Assembly: GCF_008831285.2 (NCBI RefSeq)
Contig: NC_045140.1
Span: 20,830,370 to 20,894,369 of the forward strand
Direction of reading: 5' to 3'
DNA from: Nymphaea colorata
Taxonomy: Eukaryota; Streptophyta; Magnoliopsida; Nymphaeales; Nymphaeaceae
DNA: 64,000 nt
Positions 27,505-39,943 of this stretch are shown piece after piece (within the stretch, counting starts at the first letter, position 1; every line of letters begins with the position of its first letter). Under the pieces are notes generated by a model that did not search any database, had not been told where the DNA came from, and worked only from the letters and a program-made list of their open reading frames with translations. A program made the translations under genes and the position numbers.

Positions 27505-27650
27505 TACTAAATTGTTACTGTCCAGTGAAACTATCTCAAAACTTGGGGTAACTTCATAAAACATTGAAACATAGTGTTTCATGCATTTACCCCAAATTTT
27601 GAGGCAGAATCATTGGACAGTAAGAATTGGTTATCGACATTAAACGACTC
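27505..27650. mobile_element. MITE-like foldback (long inverted repeat)
   Basis: The left arm (about 27508-27570) and the reverse complement of the right arm (about 27575-27645) align along most of their length: TTACTGTCC, then CTCAAAA-TTGGGGTAA, then CATAAAAC/CATGAAAC, closing on a short loop around 27572. Outer parts also pair loosely (CATCAGTACTAAA against ATGTCGATAACCAA). The whole would fold into one hairpin of about 140 nt. The outermost right sequence, GGAGTCGTTTAATG reading inward, resembles ends of plant MITEs. A small-RNA precursor is the alternative. No coding content. Confidence 0.6.
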
Positions 27651-28166
27651 CTTAGATAACAGTCCCATGTGCTCTTGATGTATGAACTATGATCATGTGA
27701 CTCTTAGATGAACATGAAGCAAAGTAACTTTTATGAAGTTGGTATTTTTTTTCTTTTAAAGTTGATAACTTCTTTAGCTATCCTGCATAATGCACTCGCA
27801 GAGAAACAAAAAGAAAGAAAAAACCAAAGGGAAGTGACTTGAGGCTTCGCGGTGCTTTTTGCCTAGAGAGCTTGCAAAGTAACCGCATAACAGCCGTTCA
27901 TGGTCTCTTCTGAAAATTCCAGTTTGTCATGTTATAGGGTGACCTAAGAAAGGTAACTAAGTTTGTTGTGCCCTTTCTATGGATCGATTGCTTTTTGTCC
28001 CAACCCTTTTCAATCTGTGGGCTCTTTCTCTCTTGTACCAAGAAAAAAAATTATTGGGCGAATGGAGTTTGGTGCAGATATGGTTCTTATAGTGGTCCCG
28101 TGGATGGCGGAACCTTCTTTCACATCAGATTTTTCATATACATATCATGTGCTTCTCATAGTTCAC

Positions 28167-28190
28167 ACATATATATATATATATGTATAT
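28167..28190. repeat. Short AT microsatellite
   Basis: An ATATAT run interrupted by one GT, about 24 bp. It makes two chance frames look longer than they are. Confidence 0.85.
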
Positions 28191-29364
28191 AAATAAATTA
28201 TTGTGTCTTGATGAGCACTGAAATTTTGCATTGATGAAAGTCAGCCACCAAGCCTGCAAGAGAAGACCACCACAAAAAAAGAATGGAGCCAACAAGAATG
28301 ACGGGGTTTCCTACTTGACACCTCTTATCGTTCCCTTCTTATCACCCGTTAATGTTTTAAAGCTTCAAGCTAGTTTTCACGTCTAAAAAACTAAAACGAA
28401 GTTTTAGATCAGGTTGCTTCCTCGTGTAAGTGGGGTTTCAGGACAGAGTGAGTGACTAAACCTATCGACCCAAATGTTGCTTCCTCAAGTAAAGTTTCAG
28501 CGTCATCGATCCATGGTTCCGAACAACTTCCTCTCAGCCGCACAAGAAATTCTCCCAACATCTGATTGTTAAGTTAGAGTCCTCTCTGTGCGATTTGTTT
28601 GGCTCGTCCTTTTGTAGTCCCCTTGGCATGATTGAACTCTATGCAAAACAAGGTAAAAAAAAAATATAATACTATATTCTTTGACTAAACAAGTTGAAAA
28701 CGTCATAGAGAAATCTACACCAGCCACCACGCACGTTCCCCCTGCCACGCCCTCTCCAAAGGTTTACCTTCTCGCTTTGAGCCGACCTCCACGTAAAGTC
28801 GCGACGAACGAGCCCGGCCGTCGGCCGGCACCCGCCACCGAGTTGAGCCCACTGAGCTCCCGGAGAGCCCTTTCCCCTAGCTGAGTTAAGCAATCTCTGC
28901 GGAGAAGTCTCCTTCCTTCTTTTAATTTTTCACCTGCTGTACTCCTTCCTCTCCTCTCCCCCGCTTTCTTACGTCCCAAGCAACATAAAAAGACGGAGCG
29001 AAAATATTATACAACCATGATCCAGCAGAAACGGAAAAAGGAGAAACAAAGCGTTCATTTCTCTTTCCTCTCGCCATTGCAACAACAAGGGGAAGAGCGG
29101 TGACTGAACTGCTCTTCCCCGCAAGTGACGACCCAAAAAGAGCGGACAGCAGGAAATGAAAAATCGACTACTTTTATTTGTACACATTGAAGCGGCCCAT
29201 ATGAATGAGAGCGAGTGAACAGAGACTGCTTCCAGTCCACCACCACTGTCCTCGCTCTTTCGTTTCCACGGCAAAAATGGAACTAAAAAGAAGAAAATGT
29301 ACAGAACATTGAACAAGCCAAACGCGAATCCGTCTGTACAAGCGCCCCTCTCTCTCAATGTCAG

Positions 29365-29838
29365 TCAATCCCATCCTTCTTGGATCGTGCCGAGCCTCGC
29401 CCCAGCCCTCCGACCACACCCACCAGCGCGTCCCTTGGTCGCCGAAAGCCCACCCTGCTCCTCCTCCTCGTCGGCCACGAACACGTCGTAGCCCTTCCTG
29501 CTGAGCGCCGCGCTGGCCCTGGCGGCGAGCGCGGCCATCTCCGCGGGGCTGAGCGGGCGACGCAGAGAGCTGAGCGGGAGGACGAAGTACAGCTGCCCCG
29601 GCTGCAGCTCCTCCTCGGCGCCTATCGCCGAGACGGAGCCGTCGTACTCCATGGCGTCCGAGTTGCAGATGAAGCAGGCCGGCTCCCGCCGGAGAACGTG
29701 CGACGCCTTCACCGGCCACGCGAACTCCTGCAGGTCGCCGTCCGGCAGCACGAGCTTCGCCGTTCCCCGGCACGACGACGACGACGACGACGAAGCCGCC
29801 GACAGGACGGCGGCATCGCGGGAGCAGCACGAGCCCAT
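29365..29838 (-). CDS. PADRE (DUF4228) domain protein, second gene
   Basis: Single-exon minus-strand gene of 157 residues, GC-rich in codon use. The start is set at MGSCCSRD (29838-29836), which gives the family's short Gly-Cys N-terminus and a plausible myristoylation/palmitoylation site; the 17 in-frame codons upstream, from an ATG at 29889, look like leader. Family pattern: AKLVLPDGDLQEFAWPVKAS, HVLRREPACFICNSDAM (Cys-x-x-Asp core), LQPGQLYFVLPLSSL, RPLSPAEMAALAARAS, then a disordered acidic/Gly-rich tail (DEEEEQGG) ending GTIQEGWD. The N-terminal linker is a Ser run. Members respond to stress in other plants; no catalytic role is known. Compared with the gene at 21.2 kb it has a longer C-terminal tail and much lower identity than a recent duplicate would show. 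Confidence 0.9.
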   Translation of the reverse strand: MGSCCSRDAAVLSAASSSSSSSCRGTAKLVLPDGDLQEFAWPVKASHVLRREPACFICNSDAMEYDGSVSAIGAEEELQPGQLYFVLPLSSLRRPLSPAEMAALAARASAALSRKGYDVFVADEEEEQGGLSATKGRAGGCGRRAGARLGTIQEGWD

Positions 29839-30919
29839 AGCGTCTCTCCAACAGGTTCCCTGGCACACGTGCGTCGCCTCTGGAGGCACTCCTCGCCCTC
29901 ACTTCTTCTCTGCTCCCCTGTGTGATCGAGTGGGAGAAAAACAAAGATGAAGAACGGAGGGGTGAGGGAGCGAGCTCCTCCTTGTTATAGGTGGGACACC
30001 GGGCGGTGGGGCCCATAGAGGAGAATGGGGACGGACTCCTGTCCACGCTCGGCGGTGGGCCCCGCAGCGGCCAGTGACTGCGTCCGTCCGTCGTCGGTGT
30101 TAGAGAGAGAGAGAGAGGGAGACGGTCAAAGAGGAGGGTGCCAACCTGGAATTGGCGGATGACAGCGTGTCCTCGAAACTCACAATAAATAAAAAGAGAG
30201 TGGGGGAGTGAGACGTTAGTCACGAGGTCACAAACGGGTCGGAGTCGGATAATTCGTAGACCCGGTCTCTTTTTCTTTTTATATTATATACAACGCATGA
30301 GCTTGAATCTTTGTAGATTCAGGGTCCACGCCAAGTGTATTAGAAAATGTGAGTTTGGACAAAGACAATAGCACTGGCAGTCTCGATCAGCCAACGAGGC
30401 AGTCCAGTCCATCTTGTGAACACTGAGTTTTGCCGGTTCCTCAATTTGTTAATATGGACGAGGACGACAGTTGCATATGCCTTTCTCTCTTGTCCCAAAA
30501 TAATTAACAATTGGCTGAAATGGATTTAAATCCAATCCCGATTGTCACCAATACCTACCATGGTGGATGCGGATCGGGTTTCACATGGTCAAATCCAGAG
30601 CATGAGTTACTTAGACCCGTGGCCACTAGCAGGTGAAGTTATGACTCCCATCGACATCCAGATTGTGGATCTTGATTTCAAGATCTGCATGTTCCTATAC
30701 ATTATGAGGTAATCAAAAGGAGGTCCCACATCTCAATGTTACCAAATGATGATGAGTAGCGCAACAGGTCAGGTTGGGTCGCGGGTATTGACCATATTCT
30801 AACTTCTAGTTTCGAAAGCTGCTATCCTCATATTATATTGAGGAATATTGATATGCGCTCATGTTATTGTTATCGTTCGCTAGGGGCTGGTCAGCATCGT
30901 TCAGCCTTGTTAGCTACAG

Positions 30920-31367
30920 TTGGGGTGAACAACAACAGTCAAGCTACTCGAGCTCGAGTTCATGAGTCAGTCTGTTCAAATAACCAAGTTGAGTTTGAGT
31001 TCACTAAACTCAAACTATTAAAGCTCGACTTGGCTCGAAAATGATATGTAGCGATTTTTTAAATATTCAACTCGCTTTTTTAATTAAAAGACTGATATAT
31101 TGACGTTAATTAATTATGTAAGTTTTTACAAAAGCTCATTCAAGTTTGTCAAGTCTTAATCGAGTCGAGCTCGATTTATGGCAAAGTAATAGTCCATATA
31201 TTCAAACGACTTTGTCGAGCCTTAATTGAGTCGAGCTTGAGCTTAACACATAGCTGCCGAGCATAGCTCAAACTGCTTCAATCGAGCTATTCTTGAGCTC
31301 AAACAAGAGGTTTCATTAGTCAAACCGAGCTCGAGCTGGCTGAACTCGGGCTCAACTTCACCCTTAA
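30920..31367. mobile_element. Non-autonomous TIR DNA element (hAT-like MITE)
   Basis: A 448-bp unit begins TTGGGGTGAAC and ends with the near-inverse TTCACCCTTAA. It is flanked on both sides by the same hexamer CTACAG (30914-30919 and 31368-31373), as expected for a target-site duplication. The interior has no coding frame and is densely filled with GAGCTCGAG, CTCGAGCT and GAGCTTGAG words in both orientations, giving strong sub-terminal inverted structure. The class is inferred; hAT elements normally make 8-bp duplications, so two flanking bases would have mutated. Confidence 0.7.
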
Positions 31368-32068
31368 CTACAGCTACTTTTGCAACCTAACTGGATGACG
31401 CATAACTGATATTGGGCGTGAGCAGCAGTGGGTTGCTGTTGTGGATGGAGATGAGGAAGGAGGGTGGAGGTATGGTCTTAGTCAGAAGAACTCTTCCTCC
31501 TTCCTTTTGCCCTTAATTTGACGCATCGATACGCCCTTTTCCTTTCAATGCGCTGGCGATCAGCCCTACCCACTTTCACTTTCATCTCTCACCATTCTCC
31601 CTCCTCACCTGCATCCACTCGTTTGAAAATCAGTTTTTCTTTCACACATATATATAATGGTTCAATCATTCACCATGGTTAAAATTTAAAATTTCTTTTT
31701 AGTTTTCTCTCAACCTTTCACTTTAAAAACATCAACAACCAAGATGATTCTGTATAGGTAAGGGACAAAAACAAAACCCATTAAACTTTCTATTGAAGTA
31801 TTTTTACTGCAAGTCACCTATGATCTTAAAAGTGGTCTGATGACAAATATACATTAACTTAAAATCATTTTTATGTTAATAATCTTTTTATGATAAACAA
31901 AGAACAGCTCTTTTAACATCAAAATGACCAAAAAAGATCACTTTTTTATAAAAATAACTTTAACTAAAACATGATTTTTATAAAAATTTTTTTTTTAACA
32001 AAAATTTAAGATGTATGGTTTTTAGCCCTTACCCATCCAGGTGGTTGGTCTAGCAAATTTAAGTTTTC

Positions 32069-32177
<109 letters not shown>

Positions 32178-33735
32178 TAGCAGACAGACTTCCCGCGGCG
32201 ATATTCACGAGGTCATATTTTGGCTTATGCTTAGGAGACGAAGAAGGTGTACGAGACACGGTGGTTCATCATTCATGGCCATGGTGAAACTTTCCAAGAG
32301 GGTGATGGATCATGTGATCATGGGAAAGATTGCAAAACTGGGAGGGAGTAGATCTACACATATCATGGCAAAATGTTGGTGGCAATGATCAGTTCCTGAT
32401 CTCGATCAAATTTTCTCGTTATGTCAATTCAATCTTGTCAGATTTCATGAACGGGATCATGCTGTCAGAACATTGCCAAATTTTGCTGGCTGCAGAAAAA
32501 AAAAATACAGGCTACAGAAAAGGACCCATCGTTGATGATGAAAACTTTGTGGCCCCTTCTTCATGTATCAGACCGTCTAATGCATGAAGCTGGTTTCCGG
32601 TTAAGTTGAATGACCATTCAATTCAATCTCCAAGAGCGCGACAGAATGGCAATGGCATGCTTACAAATTGTGGACAGATATTTACAGAGTGCTTTCGTAA
32701 AAGCTTGTATATCTTGATGAAGTCTAACAAGTATTGGAGTTTCGAAAGCAGAAGGTGGCCATGCCCCCATTACAGTCGCTGAGTTGTTATTTTGCAGGCA
32801 TCGATGAGGAGGAGACTTCACCATCCAGAAACGTAGAGACAGGACTAAACGGTCTGAAAGGCTCAGACCCCACGCGGTTCAGCAAGCTAGGGATGGAATC
32901 TAGCTATCTGGCTGCGGATCAGATCTACCGCTGATCAAATTCGAGTAATCAGATTCTACAGCTCGATTCTGACCTGTTTTTACGAACTGCATTCAGATCC
33001 AACTAAGATCACGAAATTGGTCTCTATCTCGATCGATCGCCCCAGATGTCAATAAATCGGATATACAGCTGAACTACATAACAATTAGGATATGAAAACA
33101 ACAAAGTGATATCCGATTAAGAATTTGGAGATACAAAATGGCATGAACAAATCAGATTCTGATTCGAATTCGGATGTAAGCGAATATTTGACTGGGTTTG
33201 GATCAAATAAAGCTTTCATATATGTCTCACATTCAACCTTTCTAATGTGGTTTTGATTCAGTTTAAAAGTCGGATTTGGATTGGAATGTTAGTCTAAAAA
33301 TAGAATTAGGATTGGATTTATATTATGAATTTGGATATAGTATAAAAGTTTCCCTATCTGGATTCGAATATATAGACATACGAAAAAATGTCTGGTAAAA
33401 TATATATTTAAAATGTCTGTGGTAAAATCTGTATTTAATTATTATCTGATCCGTCGACATCTGCACAATGCGGATTGAATTAAGGACGTGCTATCTAATG
33501 TACCTCCCTTTTGAAGAATTAAACTAAAATGTATTTAATTGCTAGCCTGATCTAAACGAGAGGAGTTGTGGACCCTGACAACCCTTTATTTGTATAATAA
33601 GAACATACGGAAATGCAATTTTCACCTCCTAGCCAATATCATGTCGATTGTGTTGCTGACCTTTTGTAGAGTTTTAAGATATAATTTCCACCAAACCAAG
33701 AGCACACATAAATTCATCATTTATAAATTAATCCT

Positions 33736-33740
<5 letters not shown>

Positions 33741-33818
<78 letters not shown>
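33741..33818. repeat. Compound (CT)n(AT)n microsatellite
   Basis: About 32 bp of CT followed by about 46 bp of AT, with the same CTCTCTATATAT junction and orientation as the copy at 32.1 kb, 1.6 kb away. Confidence 0.97.
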
Positions 33819-33821
<3 letters not shown>

Positions 33822-34801
33822 GTCCAAATTTAAGTTGGAGGTGTCAGTTCAAGAATACGACAACAATGGTGTCTAATCAGCTGCAGGGAAAAGATGAGAA
33901 GTTGTGGGCTAAGCTATTGGGAACGTGATTCTCATGTTGGCCTGGAACTTATCCAGCGATGCATTCTCCACAACCCTTTAAAGGTCAATGAAAGAATGTC
34001 AGTGTCACCAACCCTCACATTTGATCAACATTAACATTGAGATGAACTCCTTCCACCATCTTCTACCATTCGTGCCTCATAAGAGGCATTTAGTAACAGA
34101 AACACCAACATTTATGTTCGAACAATAACACAGTGTGTGTTTCCTGCCACCAAAAGCTCCTTATATTTGATCAGTGCGTTCACTTTCAAAAATTTAAAAG
34201 AGTTCGCTGGCTTGATTAATTGGTTAAACTCCGGCTATCATGAGAAAGTCACGATTCAACTTTTATAAGCGTTAATTGCTGGCCTAATCAAAGGCAGGAG
34301 CTGAGGTTCCAAGCTAGTCAAGTGCTAATCTAAGGGGATTTGAAACTGTAACTAAGAAGGTTCAGGTCTCAGTCATCCCTCAAAACTCGTTCAAGAAAAA
34401 AAAAAAAACATGCTTAAGAAGATTGCAGTCTGCAATCGATAGAGCGCAGAGTGAGAGTGAATCCCTGCATGTGCCTCCATGAGAAAGAGAAAGAGAAAGA
34501 GGAAGAGAGAGAAGGGGATAGATGGGGTTCCTTTGGATTTCTTTGTTCTCCATTCCAGATGTTTGCATAGTGGCAGCCAAAGGAACACTTTTTCAAAGCA
34601 TGCCCACTATGCACAACCCCAGAGGATATGGAACAAACTACCATTTTTCGCCCTTGCATTGGAGTGAGTACAAGGACAGCATTTCAAAGTGGTAGTCGCA
34701 GTTGTAGGAATTCCCCACCAACCACCGCCTTCGAAAAAAAGCATGACCATTACAAAAGACAAGTTGAGACACAAGAAAAAGAAGAGGAAACTAAACTTCC
34801 A

Positions 34802-35521
34802 TCATTTGGACATGAGAGATCCAATGACCCCGGCAATCATGGCCGTCGGATCCCCTAAAACGGCGGAGATAATGAACTGAACGGCTAGCCCCGCCATCTC
34901 GCAGCACTTCCTCACTTTCCCCCTCTTACTCCTGTGGTGATTCTGAAGCGTACCCTTAAGACTGGGAATCCTAGTGTACAACTCCAAGCTTCTCTTCCCG
35001 TTGGAGTAGTACAAATCCTGCCAGTTATCGGCCAACATCTCCTTCACGCAGGAGACGTGCAGGTGGTACTTCTTGCAGGCGCTCCGGTAGGACCAGCTCG
35101 GCCCCTTGCGGCCGCAGCGGTGGCAGGCGGAGGAGACCTTCTTGTGCAGGTAGAGCTTGACGTCGCCGTCGTCGAGCATGTGAGGGAGGTTGTAGCAGCA
35201 GGGGTGGAGGTCGAAGCCGCAGAGGCGGCAGTGGTAGACGAAGCCCAGCACGTCCTTGCCACAGGCATTGCAGTAGCGCAAGCCGTTGCCGGGCGGCCTG
35301 GTGAAGAACTGGAAGTTGCATTTGGGGTAGAAGGGGTGGGAAATGGACTGGCTGGGCACCGCGCAGCACTTGTGGAGGTCGAAGTCACAGAGCTCGCACT
35401 TGTACCTGCACCCAATGCCGGCCTCCTTGCAACCATCGCACCTGAAGGGCACCTCCTTGTACTCGAACTTGAGCCTGTGCTGAGGGTGGCTGGAGTGGAT
35501 GATCTCCTTGTTGTAGATCAT
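34802..35521 (-). CDS. DC1 (Cys/His-rich C1-like) domain protein
   Basis: Single-exon minus-strand gene of 239 residues. It starts MIYNKEIIHSSHPQHRL, which matches the normal N-terminus of the DC1 family (IxHFSHPxHxL), so the start is well supported. C1-like zinc-binding units follow: HPQHRL with CDGCKEAGIGCRYKCELCDFDLHKCC, then HPFYP with YCNACGKDVLGFVYHCRLCGFDLHPCC, then a degenerate third unit with CHRCGRKG and YHLHVSC. DC1 proteins are plant-specific and linked to stress and hormone responses; the ligand is unknown. The C-terminus adds a basic stretch (HHRSKRGKVRKCC) and a hydrophobic Gly/Ala/Ile-rich tail (about residues 208-236) that could be a membrane anchor. A palindromic TATA-like CTATAAATAG lies at 35577-35586, about 55 bp upstream of the start. 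Confidence 0.93.
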   Translation of the reverse strand: MIYNKEIIHSSHPQHRLKFEYKEVPFRCDGCKEAGIGCRYKCELCDFDLHKCCAVPSQSISHPFYPKCNFQFFTRPPGNGLRYCNACGKDVLGFVYHCRLCGFDLHPCCYNLPHMLDDGDVKLYLHKKVSSACHRCGRKGPSWSYRSACKKYHLHVSCVKEMLADNWQDLYYSNGKRSLELYTRIPSLKGTLQNHHRSKRGKVRKCCEMAGLAVQFIISAVLGDPTAMIAGVIGSLMSK

Positions 35522-35836
35522 CTTGGCGAGAGCGGATGGGCTGGCTGGCTAAAACAGCATGCAGATGCAGATGACTCTATAAATAGATTGAGACTGAGAG
35601 AGGATAAGGATAAGAGTGATTAAGAAATCCCCTGGGAGAATGGCGCCGCTTTTTAATGGCCATTGCTTGTTTCTCATACATGAAGGGAATAGATTCAAGT
35701 GAAATAGTCCACTAAGCAAATGGGCCTACAGGGGAATAAGTCAGCCAGCATTTATGCCTTTCTCAATTAGAGATGGTGCTTCTGTTAGGAGTCGTCCTTC
35801 CCCACCCACATCTGCATCCATGTGGAACCAAAACCA

Positions 35837-35963
<127 letters not shown>

Positions 35964-37691
35964 AAATGATTTTTTGCGCTTCAAAGTGTGCTCGCTGTGT
36001 TAGAATTATCTATGATACTACTACTTTTTCTTAGGAAAAAAAAAACATAGTGGCCAAGCATTGCAAAATTGACAAAATATATAGGAACATTTAAGTCTGC
36101 CAGATGGCCGATGTTATCAGTGACTAAAAATTAAGAATATATGATTAAAATTGTTATAAACTGTTGCTAAAAGCACTAATACTGTCACGGCACTATAAAC
36201 CATTGTTGATATTGTTGCAGCAACTCTTTGTTTAGTAACAGATTTGTAACTTTTAGTCGTCCTGCATTTTGACAGATAACATATATATATGTATATATAT
36301 ATATCTTGATTGTTTGATTTATAAAATTCAATTTACACATTGGATTTCAATAATTTCATTTGAATTTTGTAGATTTGAAAATGTGATGAGATTTTTGAAA
36401 GCAGCCCTGGTCCAGCCATGTAGCAGAAGGACCGACATGCAGCCCATGCAGCGGAACCCTGAAACATAAAATTGACATACCTCTCTGGAGCATGTGGAAA
36501 ATGGTAATTCTTAAATAGACATACTTGCACTCGTCGTCAGTGGGTTGTATAAAAGCATAATATCATAATCCAATTTTCCCTTTGGTTCTAATTAAGGTTT
36601 ACTTTTCTTTTTTTTTCGAGCTAGTGTGGACTTTATTGTCGAAATGTTCTGTATTCAATAATTTTAGCATCATTCTCTCTTTGGGCCTCATGACTCACGC
36701 TAACTTTCACTTTAAGGCGCAATTAACACTTTTACTTTAAAGTAAGTATACTTAACACACATCCGCCACTTAATCGAGAGGGAAAAGGAGAGCACGGTCA
36801 CCAAGGCTTGCTTTTGCCTAGATGCTCCCTTTGATTGGTTTTTTGCTGGTAAGAATCAATCCTAAAGCAATGTTCCCAATTACCCATAATCTTTCCATGA
36901 GTGTGTAATTTTTCTGTATATTTGCATGTGGTATGGCGCTCCAAAAGTTTTATATCTCGATATGCTGATACGGCTTCCTGTTCTTTTATCATTAAAGGTG
37001 ATTATCCATTCCAGCCAAAGGATGATGGCAAATTAAAAAGAGAATATCTGACGTTGGACACGCAAGTGAGGAAAAAGATATTCTAATCCTTTATTAACTA
37101 CATTATAATCCTACAAACTTATGATACCAATTCAAACCACTGCAAGCAAGAGCACACACTCGCACACACATGCAATGGAGACTTGTGCACAGTAACTTGA
37201 TTCATGTAGAGATCATCCAACGAGTACTTCATATGGTTGTAATCTATCTAATCATGCAGGATCTGGAGAAGAGAGATGCAAGATGAGCTTTAGCGAAGAA
37301 GGATTGACGATCAATCTTTTCATGTGCAAAGGAAGAAGTGTAGACCTTTGCTTTTCTAAAAGAATGATGGTGCGTAGGTAATTGGCAGTGTAAAGAAGAA
37401 CAGGGAATAAGTAGTTTTATTCTTCGGCTCCTAAAGTGTCTGAAAGCGAGAGCGGAGGGAATAGGTTCGTGGTATGAAGAACAATAGACGGCGGTCGAGA
37501 AGCCATGTATTGAATCCATTATACGTTTTGCTTTGTCCTTTTCCTTGTGGTTCTCTGAAAATTCTATATTCCCATTTTATTTGGATTGAGTTTTTTACTT
37601 TCTTTTCTTTAAAACGGTAACGAAAAAAAAAAGAGAGAGGTTCGCTTGAAGGATTCTGATCACTTTCATCCAATGCTCTACAGGTCAGAAC

Positions 37692-37765
37692 CGGAACTTC
37701 TTTGTGTGATTCATGTCAGGTTTGGATCCGGAAGTTCTTTGTGTGATTCATCTCAGATTTGGATC
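37692..37765. repeat. 37-bp tandem duplication
   Basis: Two consecutive units, 37692-37728 and 37729-37765, share TTCTTTGTGTGATTCAT and TTTGGATC, with a few substitutions. Confidence 0.85.
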
Positions 37766-38640
37766 TGAAAATCATTGCAAGAGGACACTTACATTATCAA
37801 CTCAAACACCCTAAATCCTGCGAACCAAAAAAATTCAGAAACCAAGAAAAAAACTGAAACTGATTTATCATTTTATGCGTCCCGACTTCTTCTCTTGAAA
37901 TTAAAAAAATAAAATAAAAGGAAAAAGTCGAACTCCACAATCATTACACGGCGTGACAAAGGTTTTTGGGGTTCGAGGAGATTACTTTATTCCATGAAAC
38001 GTAAAGTAATTAAGTTAATTTCTTTCTCGTTAAATATTTACATTTTTTATTTACAGAGGGAACTTTTTATACGTGTGCCTGCTTTATTATTTTAATGAGT
38101 AATACGTTTTCTACTGCCGTGATGACAGCCTCACATTTATTGATAATGGACCAAATTAAAGCAGATTCATGTAAAATTAGTATATAATAAAGCATTTGAA
38201 AATTTTTATTATTTTCCGCAAGTGCACTTTCAATTTCAAAAGTTTAAGGCCTCCATCAAAATATAAAAAGCCGCCGTTGTTATATGTAAATTATATAATG
38301 AAAAGTTGGTCAACCAGGTGTTGGGAAAATTATAATTCACCTCCTAAAGCTCACAATAGTTTATATAAATTATTGTTAAAAACAGAGCCATAAAACAAAA
38401 ATTAATATGCCAACTATCTTCTACTAACGTATTTTTATTTTTTTTAGCTATCCGGTAATATCCCAGTAGATTGGATCAGCTCCCATGCCAGTCGAGAATA
38501 CATTGTTTCATTAACTTTAGAATTTTTTCAATAGCTTCGTCAAAATTTTAAATAAGCCTATTTTACATACTAAGATATGTCAAAAACTAATATATCAAAA
38601 AATTACATAGTTAAAAAAGTTAAACAGTAGGCTTGAATAG

Positions 38641-38665
38641 TGTGTGTGTGTGTGTGTGTGTGTGT
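38641..38665. repeat. TG microsatellite
   Basis: About 12 TG units. It is the only clear TG/CA tract in the window. Confidence 0.95.
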
Positions 38666-39943
38666 ATGAGAATTCAAATCTGCGAGATATCTGACGTTGT
38701 TGGATTGTTAAAACTTAAAAACTCGTCATTAAAACACAGTAAATCATTGTTAAAAGCATGAACTGTCGCTGCATCATAAATATCGTTAATACTTTTGTGG
38801 TTATCTTCTCAATAACATGTTTTCAATTTTTAGTCGTCCAACATATTTGAACTCGTATATCTATATATATAAATCTTCTATACTATTCAATTATAAAGAG
38901 ATGAAAGAATAGAGATTAAATTTCAAATATCTACAACTTAATATTCATTATTCTGATTTTTTTGGAATTGATGTCCCATACAATTCCAATAAGTTAAATT
39001 TGGTATGTATCATTCTTCTAAAAAAGGATACACCCTTAAACATAAAACCCACTTTTGGTGCCTGACTAAATGCTTAATTGTTTTGGTGCTTTTCTCTCTG
39101 ACATTGTAAAAAATCCTCATTTGTTCTCTCTCTCTCCCTCTCTTTGTTGTGTAGCGTAGTTGATTGGACTTATTCTTATTGGTGCATGAACAATATGTTC
39201 AATTCTTGTAAGTGTTACCCTCTAGTCAGCATTTTCTCTCTCTCTGGAATGAGAGAGAGAGAGAGATTGATAAATACCAGAACATATTTGGGTAAGGGAC
39301 AAAAACTAGAGATCTTGAATTTGTGTTAAAAGTCTTTACAAAAAGTGAACCTCTTAATGTATTTATAAACACTAACTTAATATAAATTACGTTTTAATTC
39401 AATATATTTTCAAAAAAAAAGATGTTTTTCTACCATCAAAATTTTGATGTGATAAGAGCAGTTCAATTTTCAATTATTAAAAAAACATTAAAGTAAAAAA
39501 ATGACCAACTTAATGTTTGTTTCTCACTAAGTTACTCCTATGTAAAAAAACACTAAAAAAAATATATGTTTTCGTAACTTTCAGTTCTTACGTTTAGGGT
39601 CAAATATTAGGCATATAGAGGTGTGGCTTTGCCTTTCGTGTACCGCCATTTATTTAGGACCTTAGATGATTGAAACCATACGAAAGCTTGCAATTTAAGG
39701 AAGCAGACCACGTAATGGATGAGTCATGAGTGGGACCTCTCGTCCATTATGTGATCCTCGGTATTGCGTGCATCTTAAATTATGTTTAAGTTTATATGTT
39801 CAACGGATAGAGGAAGTGCCCATTGGCATCAGTTTGGAATATTTCTATCGTTTGAGCAATTTGAGGAACCTTATCCTGCGTAGAAGCATCTCATAGAGTT
39901 GGGGAAATGCCCGACTGATTCATGCAATACACGATATTTAATC

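Larger units (their letters stand above)
21564..29364. other. Long gene-free interval between the two PADRE genes
   Basis: No protein-coding gene is supported in these 7.8 kb. Bases 21564 to about 21900 are probably leader and promoter of the upstream PADRE gene. Identified items are a CT/AT compound microsatellite at 23231-23294, a CT tract at 25044-25062, a MITE-like foldback at about 27505-27650, and an AT tract near 28167-28190. A GC-richer segment at about 28700-29360 is open in several frames and is probably the 3' UTR and flank of the second PADRE gene. In 23300-27450 I see only AT-rich DNA with short chance frames. Confidence 0.55.

Noticed and set aside
29380..29925. Plus-strand frames opposite the second PADRE gene, and a 349-codon minus frame at 29174-30223
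   Set aside because: All are alternative frames of one GC-rich coding exon; only the 29365-29838 minus frame has the PADRE pattern.
34934..35623. 229-codon plus-strand frame (Val/Ala/Glu-rich) opposite the DC1 gene
   Set aside because: Antisense shadow; the minus strand carries the ordered Cys/His motifs.
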